Assembly (NCBI GenBank): GCA_002179805.1
Contig: NAVB01001470.1
Span: 1-25,587, forward strand
Origin: Acanthamoeba lenticulata
Lineage: Eukaryota; Discosea; Longamoebia; Acanthamoebidae
Direction of reading: 5' to 3'
DNA length: 25,587 nt
Numbering within the stretch: the first letter of the stretch is position 1; each line of letters opens with the position of its first letter. This document shows positions 8,294 through 20,000 of the stretch, one piece after another. The translations under genes were made by a program, and so were the position numbers. The notes beneath the pieces were generated by a model, which was not told where the DNA came from, did no database searches, and saw nothing but the letters and a program-made list of their open reading frames with translations.

Positions 8294-11200
8294 TCACGAG
8301 TAGGCGAGGATGGTACGCAGGACGGTCCAGTACTGGAAGTGCGGGTCGTGCCCGAGCTCGTCCCGGCCGCCGCTCTTGGCGTAGAGGTGCTTGCTCGTGA
8401 TCTCGATCACCGGCCCAGGCGCATACCACCCAAACTGCGTTGCCAACGCACCACCGCCAACCGTCAGACAAAGAGGAGGAGAGGTGGAGCAGAGATGGGC
8501 GGGCCGGGCGTACAAAGGGCGGCGATGGCGGCGACTTTGGGGTCTGATCGCCCTCGATGTGGATCCTGGTACGTAAAAACGCGCAATCTGGTCACCGCCG
8601 TGTGTGTTTGAAGAGGGAAGAAGTGGAGGGATGTACTGGAGGAGGCGTCCGTTGAGCTCGTGGTTGAGCCAGCGGGCAAAGTCCTTGCGCGCGTAGCGCG
8701 GGGCGCCGAACTGGATGAGGAAGAGCCGGCCGGCGAGATCCGGGTATCGGTGGATGAGCTGGTAGGCCGCCATGGCCGCCAGCGCGGCGCCCATGCTGTG
8801 GCCGGTGAACACGATCCGCTTGGCCGGGTTCACGGCCGACGCGCCCAGTCGCTGCACGATGCGCTCCACGAGGTCGCACCCGTGCTGCTTCCAGCAGCCC
8901 TTGTTGATGTTCTGCAAAAGAAGTCATCAAGGTTGAACGTTCAGAACGTCCACGACGCAGAAAAGGCGCAAAAGGCTGCTCACCTTGTACATGTGCCAGA
9001 AGCCGGCGTGGACCTTCATGCCGTGCATGGTTGGCGTGAGGCCCTTGGCCAGGCCCAGCAGCTTGCTGCCCTTTTTGAAGTCCGTCGCCTCCCACGGCCC
9101 GACCTCCATCTCCGCTGTTGTGTTTTGTTGCGTGTTTGTTTGGTTGTTTGGTTTGGGTGCGTGTCAAGCCGGTTCCTTTCCCCATCCGTCCTCCCTTTCT
9201 CTCTCTCTCTCTCGAGCAGCGGCGCACCTCTGCTGAGATTGGCGGCGACCTTGAGCATGTGGTCATTGTCCTTCATCCCAAAGAACCGCACGACCAGCTC
9301 TCTGCGCGCATTGACCCACCAATGGCACCACGAATCAGAGAGACCTCGGTGGTGCTGGCGATGATGATGGCCAACTGTGCCAAGGGACACACGCACTCAT
9401 CGTCGAGCTCGGGCTGGACGGTCAAGGTCCGCTCCTGCACGCCGATGATCGAAAACGAATAGGCCGAGCACGCCCTGTTGATGGGCGTCTCGCCGGCCGG
9501 CAGCCTACGTTGGTCATGGCCGCCGCTGTGGTGATTGCCGTTGTTGTCTTTGTTGTTGTCGTTGTTGTTGGTGTCTTTGTCTCTGTGGTGATCCGCCCGC
9601 CTGCTCTTCTTGCCGTGCGCGGCGGCGTGGTGCTGCGCGTGCTTGTCGTGGCTGGCGAGCATCTGGTCGACGGCGGCCATCAGGCTGCTGCTGCTGTTGC
9701 TGCTGCTACCGGCGGCGGACTCCTCGGGTTCTCCGCCTCCCGAGGGCGTCGACGACCTGAGGTGCGCGATGTGGCGCAGGACCAGGTCCAACGACTTGGA
9801 CCGCGTCCTTCGCCGGGTCATGCGCGCCTCTCGGTTGTGCGGGCCCGCCAGCCCCGACGATGATGACGATGATGATGAAGAGGATGACGAAGGGGAGGAC
9901 GATGGTGATGAAGATGATGATGAAGGAGGCAGAGCGTCTGACGGGGCCGACACGGCCGACGCCAGCGGGCTGTCGCCGCCAGAGACGAGCGAGCGCATGC
10001 GCCGTGAAGGCAGCGATCGCGCGACCTTCTTGAGGTGGTTCCGCCGCTTCCCCTCTGCGTCCTTACCACCACTCTTCGTCCTCGTCTTCCCCTTCTCCTC
10101 TTCGTCCTCGTCTTCATCGCCTTCGTTTTCGTTTTCGTTTTCGTTTTCATTCTCTTCCTCCTCTTTTTCCTCCTCTTTTTCCTCCTCTTTTTCCTCCTCT
10201 TCCTTGTGCTTCTTCTTGTCGTTGACGAGCTGCTGCAGGGACGTGAGGCTCCGCTGGCGCTCGACCGTGACCGGCATCTCGCGCGCGTGGTACAGCTCGC
10301 CCGTCTCGGCCTCCTGTTCGAGCTCGTCGGGCTCCGAGTCGCTGCTGCTGGGCGGGCGGTACTCGCGGCCGGGCTCGAGCGCGACGCCCTGCGAGTTGAG
10401 CACGCCCTCTTCGTACTTTCTCCTGCACACGTGCGTGTGATTGCTGACGTCAGCATGCTGGGCCAAGCGCTGAAGGTGGGCCCAAAGCAGCAGGAAGGCG
10501 GCGCGGCACCGGAGCTCCTTGATCTCCTCTTCGAAGATGTTGCGCTTCACAAAGTGGGCCTGCGACTGGGTCAAGCGCGACGACGTCTTGCGGATCATCT
10601 CGTCCTTGGTCCCCATCGTCTTGTCCATCTTGGCCGTCTGTCGTGTGTTCCCGGTTAAATAATACATTAATCTAAACTTATTTTCAATACATTTTGAATT
10701 AAGATCGTACCCGAAGGATTTCCACACGCACGATGCTGAGCACCGCACATGACACAACACGACACAGCGTGGGCGGGTCAGTTCCGAGCAGGATGCTGAC
10801 ATCGACGCCACAGGGGCCGCCCACGTACTCGTGGTTATCCCGGATGGCGATGCGGCCGTAATAGTCCTTCTTGTCCTGCGCGGGCAGCCGCGGGTTGTTG
10901 CTGTGCCGGAAGCTGGCCCGATTCTGGTTATGTGTGCGTGAAGGGAGATCAGCATCAGCACCAGCATCATCCTCATCATCATGCCCGGCGCCTTGGGGGG
11001 AGGGGCGCACCAGTCGTGTGAGTTGGGGCCAGGGCGTGTCTCGTCCGTCGCCGTCCTCATACATGTACTCGAAGAAGAAAAAGACGTCCGCCAGCAGCCG
11101 CTTGGAGGCGGTCCACACCGGGTGCGGCTGGTCGGTGAACCGGCCCGACACCTCGCCTGGCCGCGGTGCGTGAGCACTGTGTGTTTGCACTTTCTTACCG

Positions 11201-11613
11201 GGCGTGACGCACCGTAGACGGGCGAGCGCATGACCTGCTGGCCGTAGGCCTCGTGCAGGAGGGTGAGCACGGCCATCGGGACCGGCGGCGATAGCGCGTA
11301 GAGCGCGTTCTTGCGCAGACGTGCGGCCACGTCTGTCATGCTGAGACAAAAGCCAAAATAATATTAAAAATAACAATTTCATGGGATAATACGCGGTGCC
11401 ATGGGATCAAAAAAGCATAGAAAATAAAGACAAAAGGAGGAACAAGAGCTGCAAAGGGGGAGGACGTTCTTACGTGTGGAGGCCAACGTCGGTGAGCAGC
11501 TGAAGAAGGCGGTCCATTTCTTCTGCATTTTGTACAAACGGCCCATAACGGCGGCGCAGGAGCTGGCTCAATTCCCTACTGCCCGGCTCGCCCTCCTCCT
11601 TGGGAGAAAACAT
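8294..11613 (-). CDS. Class 3 (fungal-type) lipase-domain protein with low-complexity insert
   Basis: Proposed CDS: complement(join(8294..8434, 8573..8911, 8984..9114, 9228..9297, 9345..10637, 10711..10923, 11011..11156, 11213..11340, 11474..11613)), 866 residues. Lipase_3 proteins hydrolyse acylglycerols or phospholipids. The nucleophile elbow is GHSMGAALA, with Ser near residue 746. LVVRFFGMKD upstream resembles the family's oxyanion-side VVxFRGT block, with Phe in place of Arg. GGDQIARF and the C-terminal HDPHFQYW could supply the Asp and His. Residues about 295-545 are low complexity: acidic EEEK and NENENE tracts, then long Ser runs, then His/Asn/Asp-rich sequence. No signal peptide is seen, so the protein is probably cytosolic or peripheral. 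The start at 11613 is supported by a GTAAGA donor that joins in phase. The 47-nt intron 9298-9344 and the 138-nt open intron 8435-8572 are the least certain joins. Confidence 0.75.
10122..10201. repeat. Coding microsatellites in the lipase gene
   Basis: A hexamer repeat (CGTTTT-type, about five units, 10122-10152) is followed by a 12-nt repeat (TCCTCCTCTTTT-type, about 10156-10201). On the coding strand they encode the NENENE and EEEK tracts of the lipase insert. Confidence 0.8.
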
Positions 11614-13157
<1,544 letters not shown>

Positions 13158-13705
13158 CCCCTCTCCGCCCTCTTTTTGGCGCATGGTGCTGTACATTCTT
13201 CATTGCGGGCTTTCATCACGTGCCATCGGCCGCCCTGTAAAAATGGTTGTCCAATTTTTAGACTCTATTGCCCAGACACCTGCGCAGGGAAGAAGAGGAA
13301 GATGGTGTGGAAGATGGTTGCACAACTGGCCTTGTTGACCATATGGCGTGCGACAACAGGCTGTTGCCAGGATGTCAAGGGGAGGATGTTCGATTTTTCG
13401 GCAAAAAGCCGGCAACGAGCGCCAATGGGAAAGTGCCGGTTAAAGAGTCTGAGCAACGGCCAGAGCAAAACCTGGCTGAGGCATCTCGCCATCCTCCAAA
13501 CACCAGTCTGTTAACCCTCACAGCTTCGCCCCATTACCTTCTTCGTGTACACTACTTTATCTTATACCGTCTGCCATGCGTCGTTCCATCATTGCGTCTC
13601 GTGGGCTGGGTATGGGCTACTCCTCCAGCTTCCTCCCCTGAAACAAAGCTGACACACTTGCTTGCCCAATGCTCAGTGAGCGCCAGCAGGCCCACAGCCT
13701 CGCAT
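13158..13705. other. Intergenic region, no gene recognised
   Basis: This 548-nt region holds the Rab2 3' UTR and the promoter side of the alcohol dehydrogenase gene. It includes a near-palindrome at 13238-13260 (TAAAAATGG and its complement around TTGT with one bulged base). A GC-rich open stretch at 13268-13500 has no recognisable protein family and no clear splice link to the next gene. Confidence 0.5.
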
Positions 13706-15000
13706 ATGCTTCGCTGTGCCGTGGCGGGCCAGCGCCACCTGGCCACCAGCCCCAGCATTCCCTCCACCATGCGGGCGGCTGTCGTCGACAAGTTTGGGGC
13801 ACCACTCACCATCAAGAACGTCCCCACCCCTACGCCAGGCAAGGGCGAAGTGCTAATCAAGGCATGCCCCTTTTTTCTCCACCTAAGTCTGTTGAGCTTG
13901 CAGTTGAGTGCTAACCTGAATGCCTTATGTCCAGGTGCACGCTTGCGGTGTATGCCACACTGACCTGCACGCAGCTGATGGCGACTGGCCTGTGAAGCCC
14001 ATCCTCCCGCTCATCCCCGGCCACGAAGGCGTGGGCGAGGTGGTCGCAATTGGCTCTGACGTGGAGCGCCTCAAGGTGGGCGACCGCGTCGGCGTGCCAT
14101 GGCTCCACAGCGCCTGCGGCTACTGCGAGCACTGTCTCGCTGGCTGGGAGACATTGTGCCACTCCCAGCAGAACACCGGCTACTCTGTCCACGGCGGTAC
14201 GACGCCTTTCTTCTCAACCAACGATGTGCGGCTAGCGTTGTCTCACGGCCATGTCGCGCTCAGGCTATGCCGAGTACACGGTGGCGCCGGCCAACTACGT
14301 CGGCGTCCTTCCCGAGGCGCTCTCCTACGTGGAGGCCGCGCCCATCCTCTGCGCTGGCGTCACCACCTACAAAGGTACGCCTTACTATGGAACAACATCA
14401 ATATAATGCTATCGAAAAGAGATAAACTAAACATGTGCATGATCAACAACAGGCCTCAAGGAGACCAACACCAGGCCGGGTCAGTGGTGCGTCCTCTTCG
14501 GCGTGGGTGGCCTGGGCCACGTGGGCTTGCAGTACGCCAAGGCCATGGGCTTCAACACCATCGCCATCGACGTGCACGACCACGCGCTCGAGCTGGCCAA
14601 GCACCTGGGCGCCGACATGACCATCAACGCCGCCAAGCAGGACCCGGGCCAGGTCGTCTGGAAGGAGGTCGGCGGCGCGCACGGTTGCCTCGTTACAGCC
14701 GTCGCGCCCAAGGCTTTCCAGCAGGCCGTCTCGACTGTGAGGCGCGGCGGCACGGTGGCCCTCGTCGGCTTGCCGCCTTCGACGTTCCCGCTGGACATCT
14801 TCAACGTCGTGCTCAACAGGATCACCGTACGCGGCTCCATCGTGGGCACCCGCCTGGACCTGCAGGAGTGCCTGGACATCGCCGCCAAGGGCAAGGTCAA
14901 GGCTCGCATTCAAACGCAGCCTCTGGACAACATCAACCAGATCTTCGAGAAGATGAAGCAGGGCCAGCTCGAGGGCAGGGTCGTCCTCAGTCCCCTCTGA
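13706..15000 (+). CDS. Zinc-dependent alcohol dehydrogenase (AdhP/yeast ADH type)
   Basis: Proposed CDS: join(13706..13861, 13935..14196, 14264..14374, 14453..15000), 358 residues. Medium-chain zinc ADHs oxidise alcohols to aldehydes with NAD. The catalytic zinc ligands are Cys56 (in [10 protein letters not shown]) and His82 (GHEGVG). The structural zinc site is the four-Cys cluster in [16 protein letters not shown]. The nucleotide fold has GVGGLGHVG. The first 21 residues ([20 protein letters not shown]), before a second in-frame Met at 13769, are basic and hydroxylated with no acidic residue, as in a mitochondrial presequence. Either start is possible. The first intron reads AAG|GC, a GC-AG intron; no GT donor preserves VLIK-VHACG. 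The class is typical of bacteria and fungi, so an old lateral origin is possible, but the gene is now intron-bearing. Confidence 0.92.
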
Positions 15001-15283
15001 AATCCCGCATGAGCAGTCTCGTCATTGTGATTTATTCGAAATACTTGGTCAATTCACTGGCCAACAGCACAAAGATTTCTTTTTTTCCCGCCAAAACGAT
15101 TTCCTTGAACTTCCAGTGTGCTCTTTCCGACTTTTCAATTCGCATCGCCAGAGGAGAGGTGACAACACAACAACTCGCCTGAAGCTTCCACTAGCTCGCA
15201 ACTACACAACTGCGAACACGCCGCAGCACTCTGACCTCCTCTGCGTGCTACTCACCTTCATCTTCACAGACATCGACCACCAC

Positions 15284-16937
15284 ATGCAGGTACCAGCTCT
15301 CTCTATTCAGTCCTCCACTCGAACCGGCCGGTTGTAGGTACCTACATGCTGCTTTTGTTGTGCGTTCAGGACGAAGTGCTCGTTCAGCTGCGGCGCTTGC
15401 AGCGAGGCCTGCCGCTGGACGAACCCATCGGCGACGACATGGAGTGGGTAGCAGCGCCAGCCAACATCACAACCATGAGCTACAACCTGCGCGGGGCCAA
15501 CCTCGACACCGAGGTCAATACCTGGTGGCACCACCGGCGCCACGTCCTCGCCGGCTCCATCCTCCAATACCAGCCCACCCTCGTGGGCACGCAGGAGGGC
15601 CTGGGCGACCAGCTGCGCGACCTGCTCTCCCTCCTCCCGCCTTCGTGGCGCCTCTTTGGCTGCAGCCGCCTGGGCCAGTGCGTACCTCCACCTTCATTTG
15701 GCGACTCGAGTTCTTTACCTCAACTTCGTGCAACACCTCGCCAGGGACAAGGACGACGAGCACTCGGCCATCTTGTTCGACTCGGACCAGGTGCAACTCC
15801 TCAAGGGCGGCGACTTCTGGCTGTCTCCCACGCCCGACGTGCCGGGCAGCAGCGCCTGGGGCGCCGCCTGTCCGCGTATGGCTACCTGGGCGGTTCGTGT
15901 CCTCTGTCCGCGCAACCTATGTCCTCATGAGGTTGATCTTGGCTTTTCTTGTGTCCTCGTGTGCGCGGGCAAGCAGAAGTTCGTGCAAAAATCGACTGGC
16001 CACCGCTTCTACCTGGTCAACACCCACATGGACCACGTCTCCGAGCTCGCCCGGGTCAAAGGTACGCGTGAGCGGTTGTCCAGTCCCTGGAGAAATGGCC
16101 TGACGGTCGTCATTGGGGAAGGCGCCAAGGTGCTGCTCAAGACGATCCACGAGCTGCGCAAGAAGAACAGGCCGGTCATTCTCACAGGCGACTTCAACTC
16201 GGCTCCCGGGCAGGGCTCCTATCGCGTCCTATGCAACGGTACATGCTGCTCTTCCATCTCTTCTCCTACAGAGACGACGGTCATGGTGATCAACATCTCC
16301 AGGTGGATTCGAGGACACGTGGAGCACATGCTACAGGAAAAACGTGGTCTTGCACCGGGCGCACACGACCTTCCACAACTACTTTGGCACCCGCCTGGAG
16401 GCCTGGTACTGGAACGTGGTCCTCTACGCTGGTACTCTCTACCCCTCCTTTGCAGCCACCACCAAGCACGGCTTCGCTCACCCGACTGCGCTACGCGGTT
16501 CAGGCTTTGGGTGGCATGGTAAACGCCTGCCCCACTTTGGCCGCTACCACATCGACTGGATCCTCTACATGAACGGAGATCAGCCACAACAAGATGTCCG
16601 CGAAATGAAGGACAAGGAGGCGTCCATCTCCGTTGATGTTGATGTTGAAGTAGACGTGTCGGCATCTCGACAACGCCGCCACCAGCCATCGCCGCCGGCC
16701 ACGACGATAGAGCCGCTTTGCGCGATGGTGTGCACGGACGTGGCCGAGAACGGCCAGTACCCGTCCGACCACCACGCCCTGCTCGCCGTCTTTGCCCTGC
16801 AGCACCACCCGCATCCCGGCCTGCCTACTGCTTCAGATGAGACGCCCATCATCATCGAGCCCAAGAGCGACGAGCTCGGAGAAGCACCCCAAGCCATGTG
16901 CGAGCACGTCGACGACGTGCACCAGCAAGCGGACTGA
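15284..16937 (+). CDS. Endonuclease/exonuclease/phosphatase-fold protein
   Basis: Proposed CDS: join(15284..15289, 15370..15677, 15745..15892, 15977..16061, 16122..16238, 16303..16431, 16504..16937), 408 residues. The fold covers Mg-dependent nucleases and phosphoesterases. Signature blocks appear in order: MSYNLRGANL (Asn), VGTQEG (metal Glu), GGDFWLSPTPDVPG, VNTHMDH, LTGDFNS, GFEDTW, TTFHNYFG, HIDWIL and PSDHHALLA. The FWLS/TFH/IDWIL set is like bacterial secreted EEP proteins and deadenylase relatives; the substrate is unknown. The start is uncertain: the chosen Met gives a 6-nt first coding exon, while Met at 15346 inside the first intron (MLLLLCVQ) is an alternative. The 72-nt intron 16432-16503 is open in frame and may be read through. 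A repeat-rich loop (SVDVDVEVDVS) separates IDWIL from the last block. The stop lies 81 nt before the next start codon. Confidence 0.82.
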
Positions 16938-16994
16938 TGTTGTTGACTGCTGTTCGCCCACAATTTTTATTTTGTTTTCTTTTATATTTCCAGT

Positions 16995-17000
16995 CAATAA
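16995..17000 (+). promoter_or_regulatory. AATAAA, probable poly(A) signal
   Basis: AATAAA lies 58 nt after the stop of the EEP gene and 19 nt before the start codon of the next gene. It is the only consensus poly(A) signal in the 81-nt gap. Confidence 0.45.
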
Positions 17001-17018
17001 AACAAAACAGAACACAAG

Positions 17019-19794
17019 ATGGAAGCCAGTGCTGACAAGTCGCTGGAGAGGCTGCTCAACGAGAGCAAACGCTATGCAGACAAGGCCAAATGCCGCCAGG
17101 CCTCGGTATGTGTGGCCAGATCCACAGATCCAAATTCCAGTGGATCTGTGTGCAAGATGGATGATGCATCACAACACGAGGCACCTCACGAACCCTTGCA
17201 TTTTGCGTGTGCGCACGTAGGGCTTTGTGGCCGAGCCTGTCAACGACGACCTCTACCATTGGCATGTACGTGGCGTCAGCAGCCTCCCCACCGCTACTGC
17301 AGATGAGCTGACGTGGCGCACCTAAAGGTCAAGATCTACGACTTCTTCGCGGATAGCACGGTCGCCCGCGACCTCGCCCTCCTCACTGACCGACACGACA
17401 TCGTACCTTGTCCCTCCTCTTCCTCTTCTTGTCCGACATGTGGTACTAATCATCACATCGTGGTGGCGCACATGCACACAAGGACCACTTCTTGGTGTCC
17501 TTCCAGTTCACAACAGAGTATCCGCTCAAGCCGCCCACCGCTCGCATCTTGTACCCGCGCGTGGTGGCTCGCAGCTCTGGTGGCATCGTATCGGCCGGCG
17601 GGACGGTCCACCTGAGCCTCTTCTCCTACCAGGAGTGGAGCCCGAGTACATCACCTCCTTCTTCGTCCTCTTCGTCCTCGTCGTCGTGCTGATCCACGGG
17701 CGGTGGCAGTCAACACGATGGCCTCGGTCGTGACGCACCTGAAGAACCGGCTCGTCGAGGTCCGTGCGCGGCTATACGTTGACAACCCGACCCCGTACGC
17801 AGATGAAGAGGCCATCTCGGCCATGACCAGGTGCCAGCAACCGCCCCTCCCCATTCTCGTCCTCTGCCTTCTGTTGTCCCTGTCTGCTCACCCAAACAAC
17901 TTCAACCATCGAGCTCAGCTTCTACACGACGTTTGTCTGCAACTCGCCGGCGTTCATCGGCCGGCCGGAGCTCAACTACGGCGGCAAGAGTACGCGCCTG
18001 CGCACGCGCATATGAGAAGCACTGGAAGGGGTTCCTTACCACACGTGTGTGCGTGTGTACGTTTGTGTATATTGTGTATATTGTGTCGGGCCTTTTGTGT
18101 GCTGGCAGTCCTGCTGCCGGCATCGGCGCTGCAGGAGATCGTGAGCAAGGATGCCGCGGGCATACGCTTCCTCTCCGACTCGCCGCTCGTGTTCGAGCTC
18201 TCCAACCCGGCCCGCGGCGACCGCCGCACCTACGCTGGTGCGCCCCTCCAACCAGAGCCCGGACTCGCTGCTGCCGCAGCTGCCGCCGCCGGTGACCATC
18301 ATCGTCGTCATCCTCATCGTGTTAATGACGATGATATATACAGGCGTGATGGAGTTCCTGGCCGAGGAGGGCCACGCCAACGCGCCCTATTGGCTCATGC
18401 GTCACCTGAGCCTCGCGGAGGGCGATGATGTGAACGTGCGGCTGGTGGCGTTGCCCAAGGGCACCTTCGTCAAGTTCAAGGCCCACGACTCGCACTTCTT
18501 CGTGCGCTATCCAGACCCCAAGCCCATGTGCGCTTCCAATTTTATTTTACCTTATTTTATTTAATTATAGTGATCTTCAAATTCAAATGAATTGTATTTA
18601 TTTATTAATTTATTCAATTTTATTCCAGCTTCGAGACGGTGCTGCGCAACTTTGCTGCGCTGAGCCAGGGCGATCGAATCGACGTCACGTTCGACGGCAC
18701 GACCTACGACTTTGAGGTGCTCGAGACGCGGCCGCACACGGCGATCGACATCAACAATGTCGACATCGAGGTCGAGTTCCAGCGCACGCTCACCGAGGAG
18801 GAGCAGCTGCGCGAGCTCGAGCGGCTGCGCGGCCTCGAGGCCGCCGACAAGGGCAAGGACAAGGATGTTGACGCTGACGCCGAGCCTGCCGGGCGGCGAC
18901 TCGACGATGAGAGCGAGGCAACTGAAGACCATTCGGCCGACACCGTCCTTTGCCAAAACTGGTGCAATCTCACCCATGTTCTGGGCGTTGAACCTGTCCA
19001 GCTGAAGTCAATTGTTGTTGTGACACGCGTGCAGCCAGCGACGAGTGCCGGCCGCTGCCTTCACGATGCACTCGGCCTTCTGCGAGGTGGGCCGCCACGG
19101 CTACAGAGCTCTGAGCGCGCACACACGGCTGACTCTTCTCGTCTTCGTTTTCGTCTTTCATTTCTTGCGTGGGGGGGGGGGAAGAGCAGAGGCACAACGT
19201 GTGCTGCATGAAGTGCGGGCGGGCGGTGAAGCTCTCGGAAAAGGCCCAGCACGACCAAGAGTTTCACGCGCAGGTCGAGTGCGAGGCCTGCGGCGCCCAG
19301 GTCGAGATGACCGACCTCATTTCTCACCTCGACAAGTACGCTCCTTCTTCGCATTCCATCGATTAATCATCTCTCTCGATGATGATGATGATGACTATCA
19401 TCTCCATCCCCTCGTCGTCGGTCCTTGTAGTTACTGTCCGCAGCGCAAGGTCGGGTGTCACTACTGCGGGCTGCTCATCAAGGCCGTCGAGCTCGATGAG
19501 CACCAGGAGTACTGCGGCACGCGCACGGAGGAGTGCGAACAGTGCCACCGCTGCATCATGTACAAAGGTGCTTCTCCGCCCAATGCCATCAGCCTGACGC
19601 GGCTGTTGTTGTTGTTTCGTTTTCGTTTTCGTTTCTGAAAACGCAGCTGCGTTGGACGCGATCGCGACACAGACTTGGCGCAGCACGTCGGGAGCGCGTG
19701 TGCCTACCCGCCCGCGCCGCCGACGACTCAGCGGCCTGCTGCGGGCGCGGCGTCTCTTCTTGGCTACCTGGGCCTTGGCGGCTGGTGGAAGTGA
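17019..19794 (+). CDS. E2-like (Cys-less) / UFD1 / TRAF-type zinc finger fusion protein
   Basis: Proposed CDS: join(17019..17105, 17221..17265, 17328..17402, 17483..17645, 17710..17830, 17919..17989, 18109..18237, 18344..18527, 18629..18961, 19035..19086, 19190..19335, 19431..19567, 19673..19794), 554 residues. Residues 1-163 resemble the UBC fold, nearest UBE2Q: NDDLYHWHVKI, YPLKPPTARILYP, GGIVSAGGTVHL and QEWSPINTMASV. The catalytic Cys position is His112, so thioester transfer is not expected. Residues 164-343 are a UFD1 domain (SFYTTFVCNSPAF, GGKILLPASAL, GVMEFLAEEG, LRNFAALSQGD), the ubiquitin-binding Cdc48/p97 cofactor fold. After a charged linker come Cys/His fingers from LCQNC to HVGSAC, like TRAFD1 and plant UFD1-zinc-finger proteins. 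The E2-UFD1 join crosses an 88-nt intron in phase, with no stop, ATG or promoter space between. UFD1 plus zinc finger is known in plants; the added E2-like part looks new. A ubiquitin-recognition role is inference. Confidence 0.82.
19171..19181. repeat. G11 homopolymer before a splice acceptor
   Basis: Eleven G lie directly upstream of GAAGAGCAG, the acceptor of the intron between the first two zinc-finger exons of the fusion gene. It replaces the usual pyrimidine tract. Confidence 0.8.
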
Positions 19795-19818
19795 GGACTC
19801 TTGTTTGCTTGCGCGTTA

Positions 19819-19829
19819 CCCCCCCCCCC
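19819..19829. repeat. C11 homopolymer in 3' flank
   Basis: Eleven C lie 25 nt past the stop codon of the fusion gene, probably in its 3' UTR. An AATAAA at 19904-19909 downstream could be its poly(A) signal. Confidence 0.7.
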
Positions 19830-20000
19830 GAATTGTACATACCACAACTCAGTCTGCTGGCAGCCACGTCAGCCCCAAGAACCCGTTTTCGTCGAAAAAC
19901 AAGAATAAAAAATCGGATAAAGAACAAAAAAAAACAAAATAAAACAAAAAACAACAACAACAGCGAAGCACAAACAAACGACTGAGGAAGGTGTCCCTAG

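Noticed and set aside
10035..10658. Plus-strand frame with a strongly hydrophobic stretch, looking like membrane helices
   Set aside because: The Phe/Leu/Val runs are the complement of the Glu/Lys repeat tracts of the lipase insert.
9273..11339. A continuous 688-codon minus-strand reading frame
   Set aside because: It runs through several clear introns of the lipase gene, where conserved sequence lies in other frames (for example EVSGRFTDQPHPVW and LVVRFFGMKD). Only parts of it are exons.
13268..13963. Plus-strand frame upstream of and overlapping the alcohol dehydrogenase start
   Set aside because: No recognisable domain, and it reads into the first ADH intron. The overlap with ADH exon 1 is in the ADH frame only by extension upstream without support.
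17019..19794. Two separate genes, an E2 and a UFD1-zinc-finger protein
   Set aside because: There is no stop, start codon or regulatory space between the two parts, and the splice join is in phase. Kept as a finding to be tested by transcripts.
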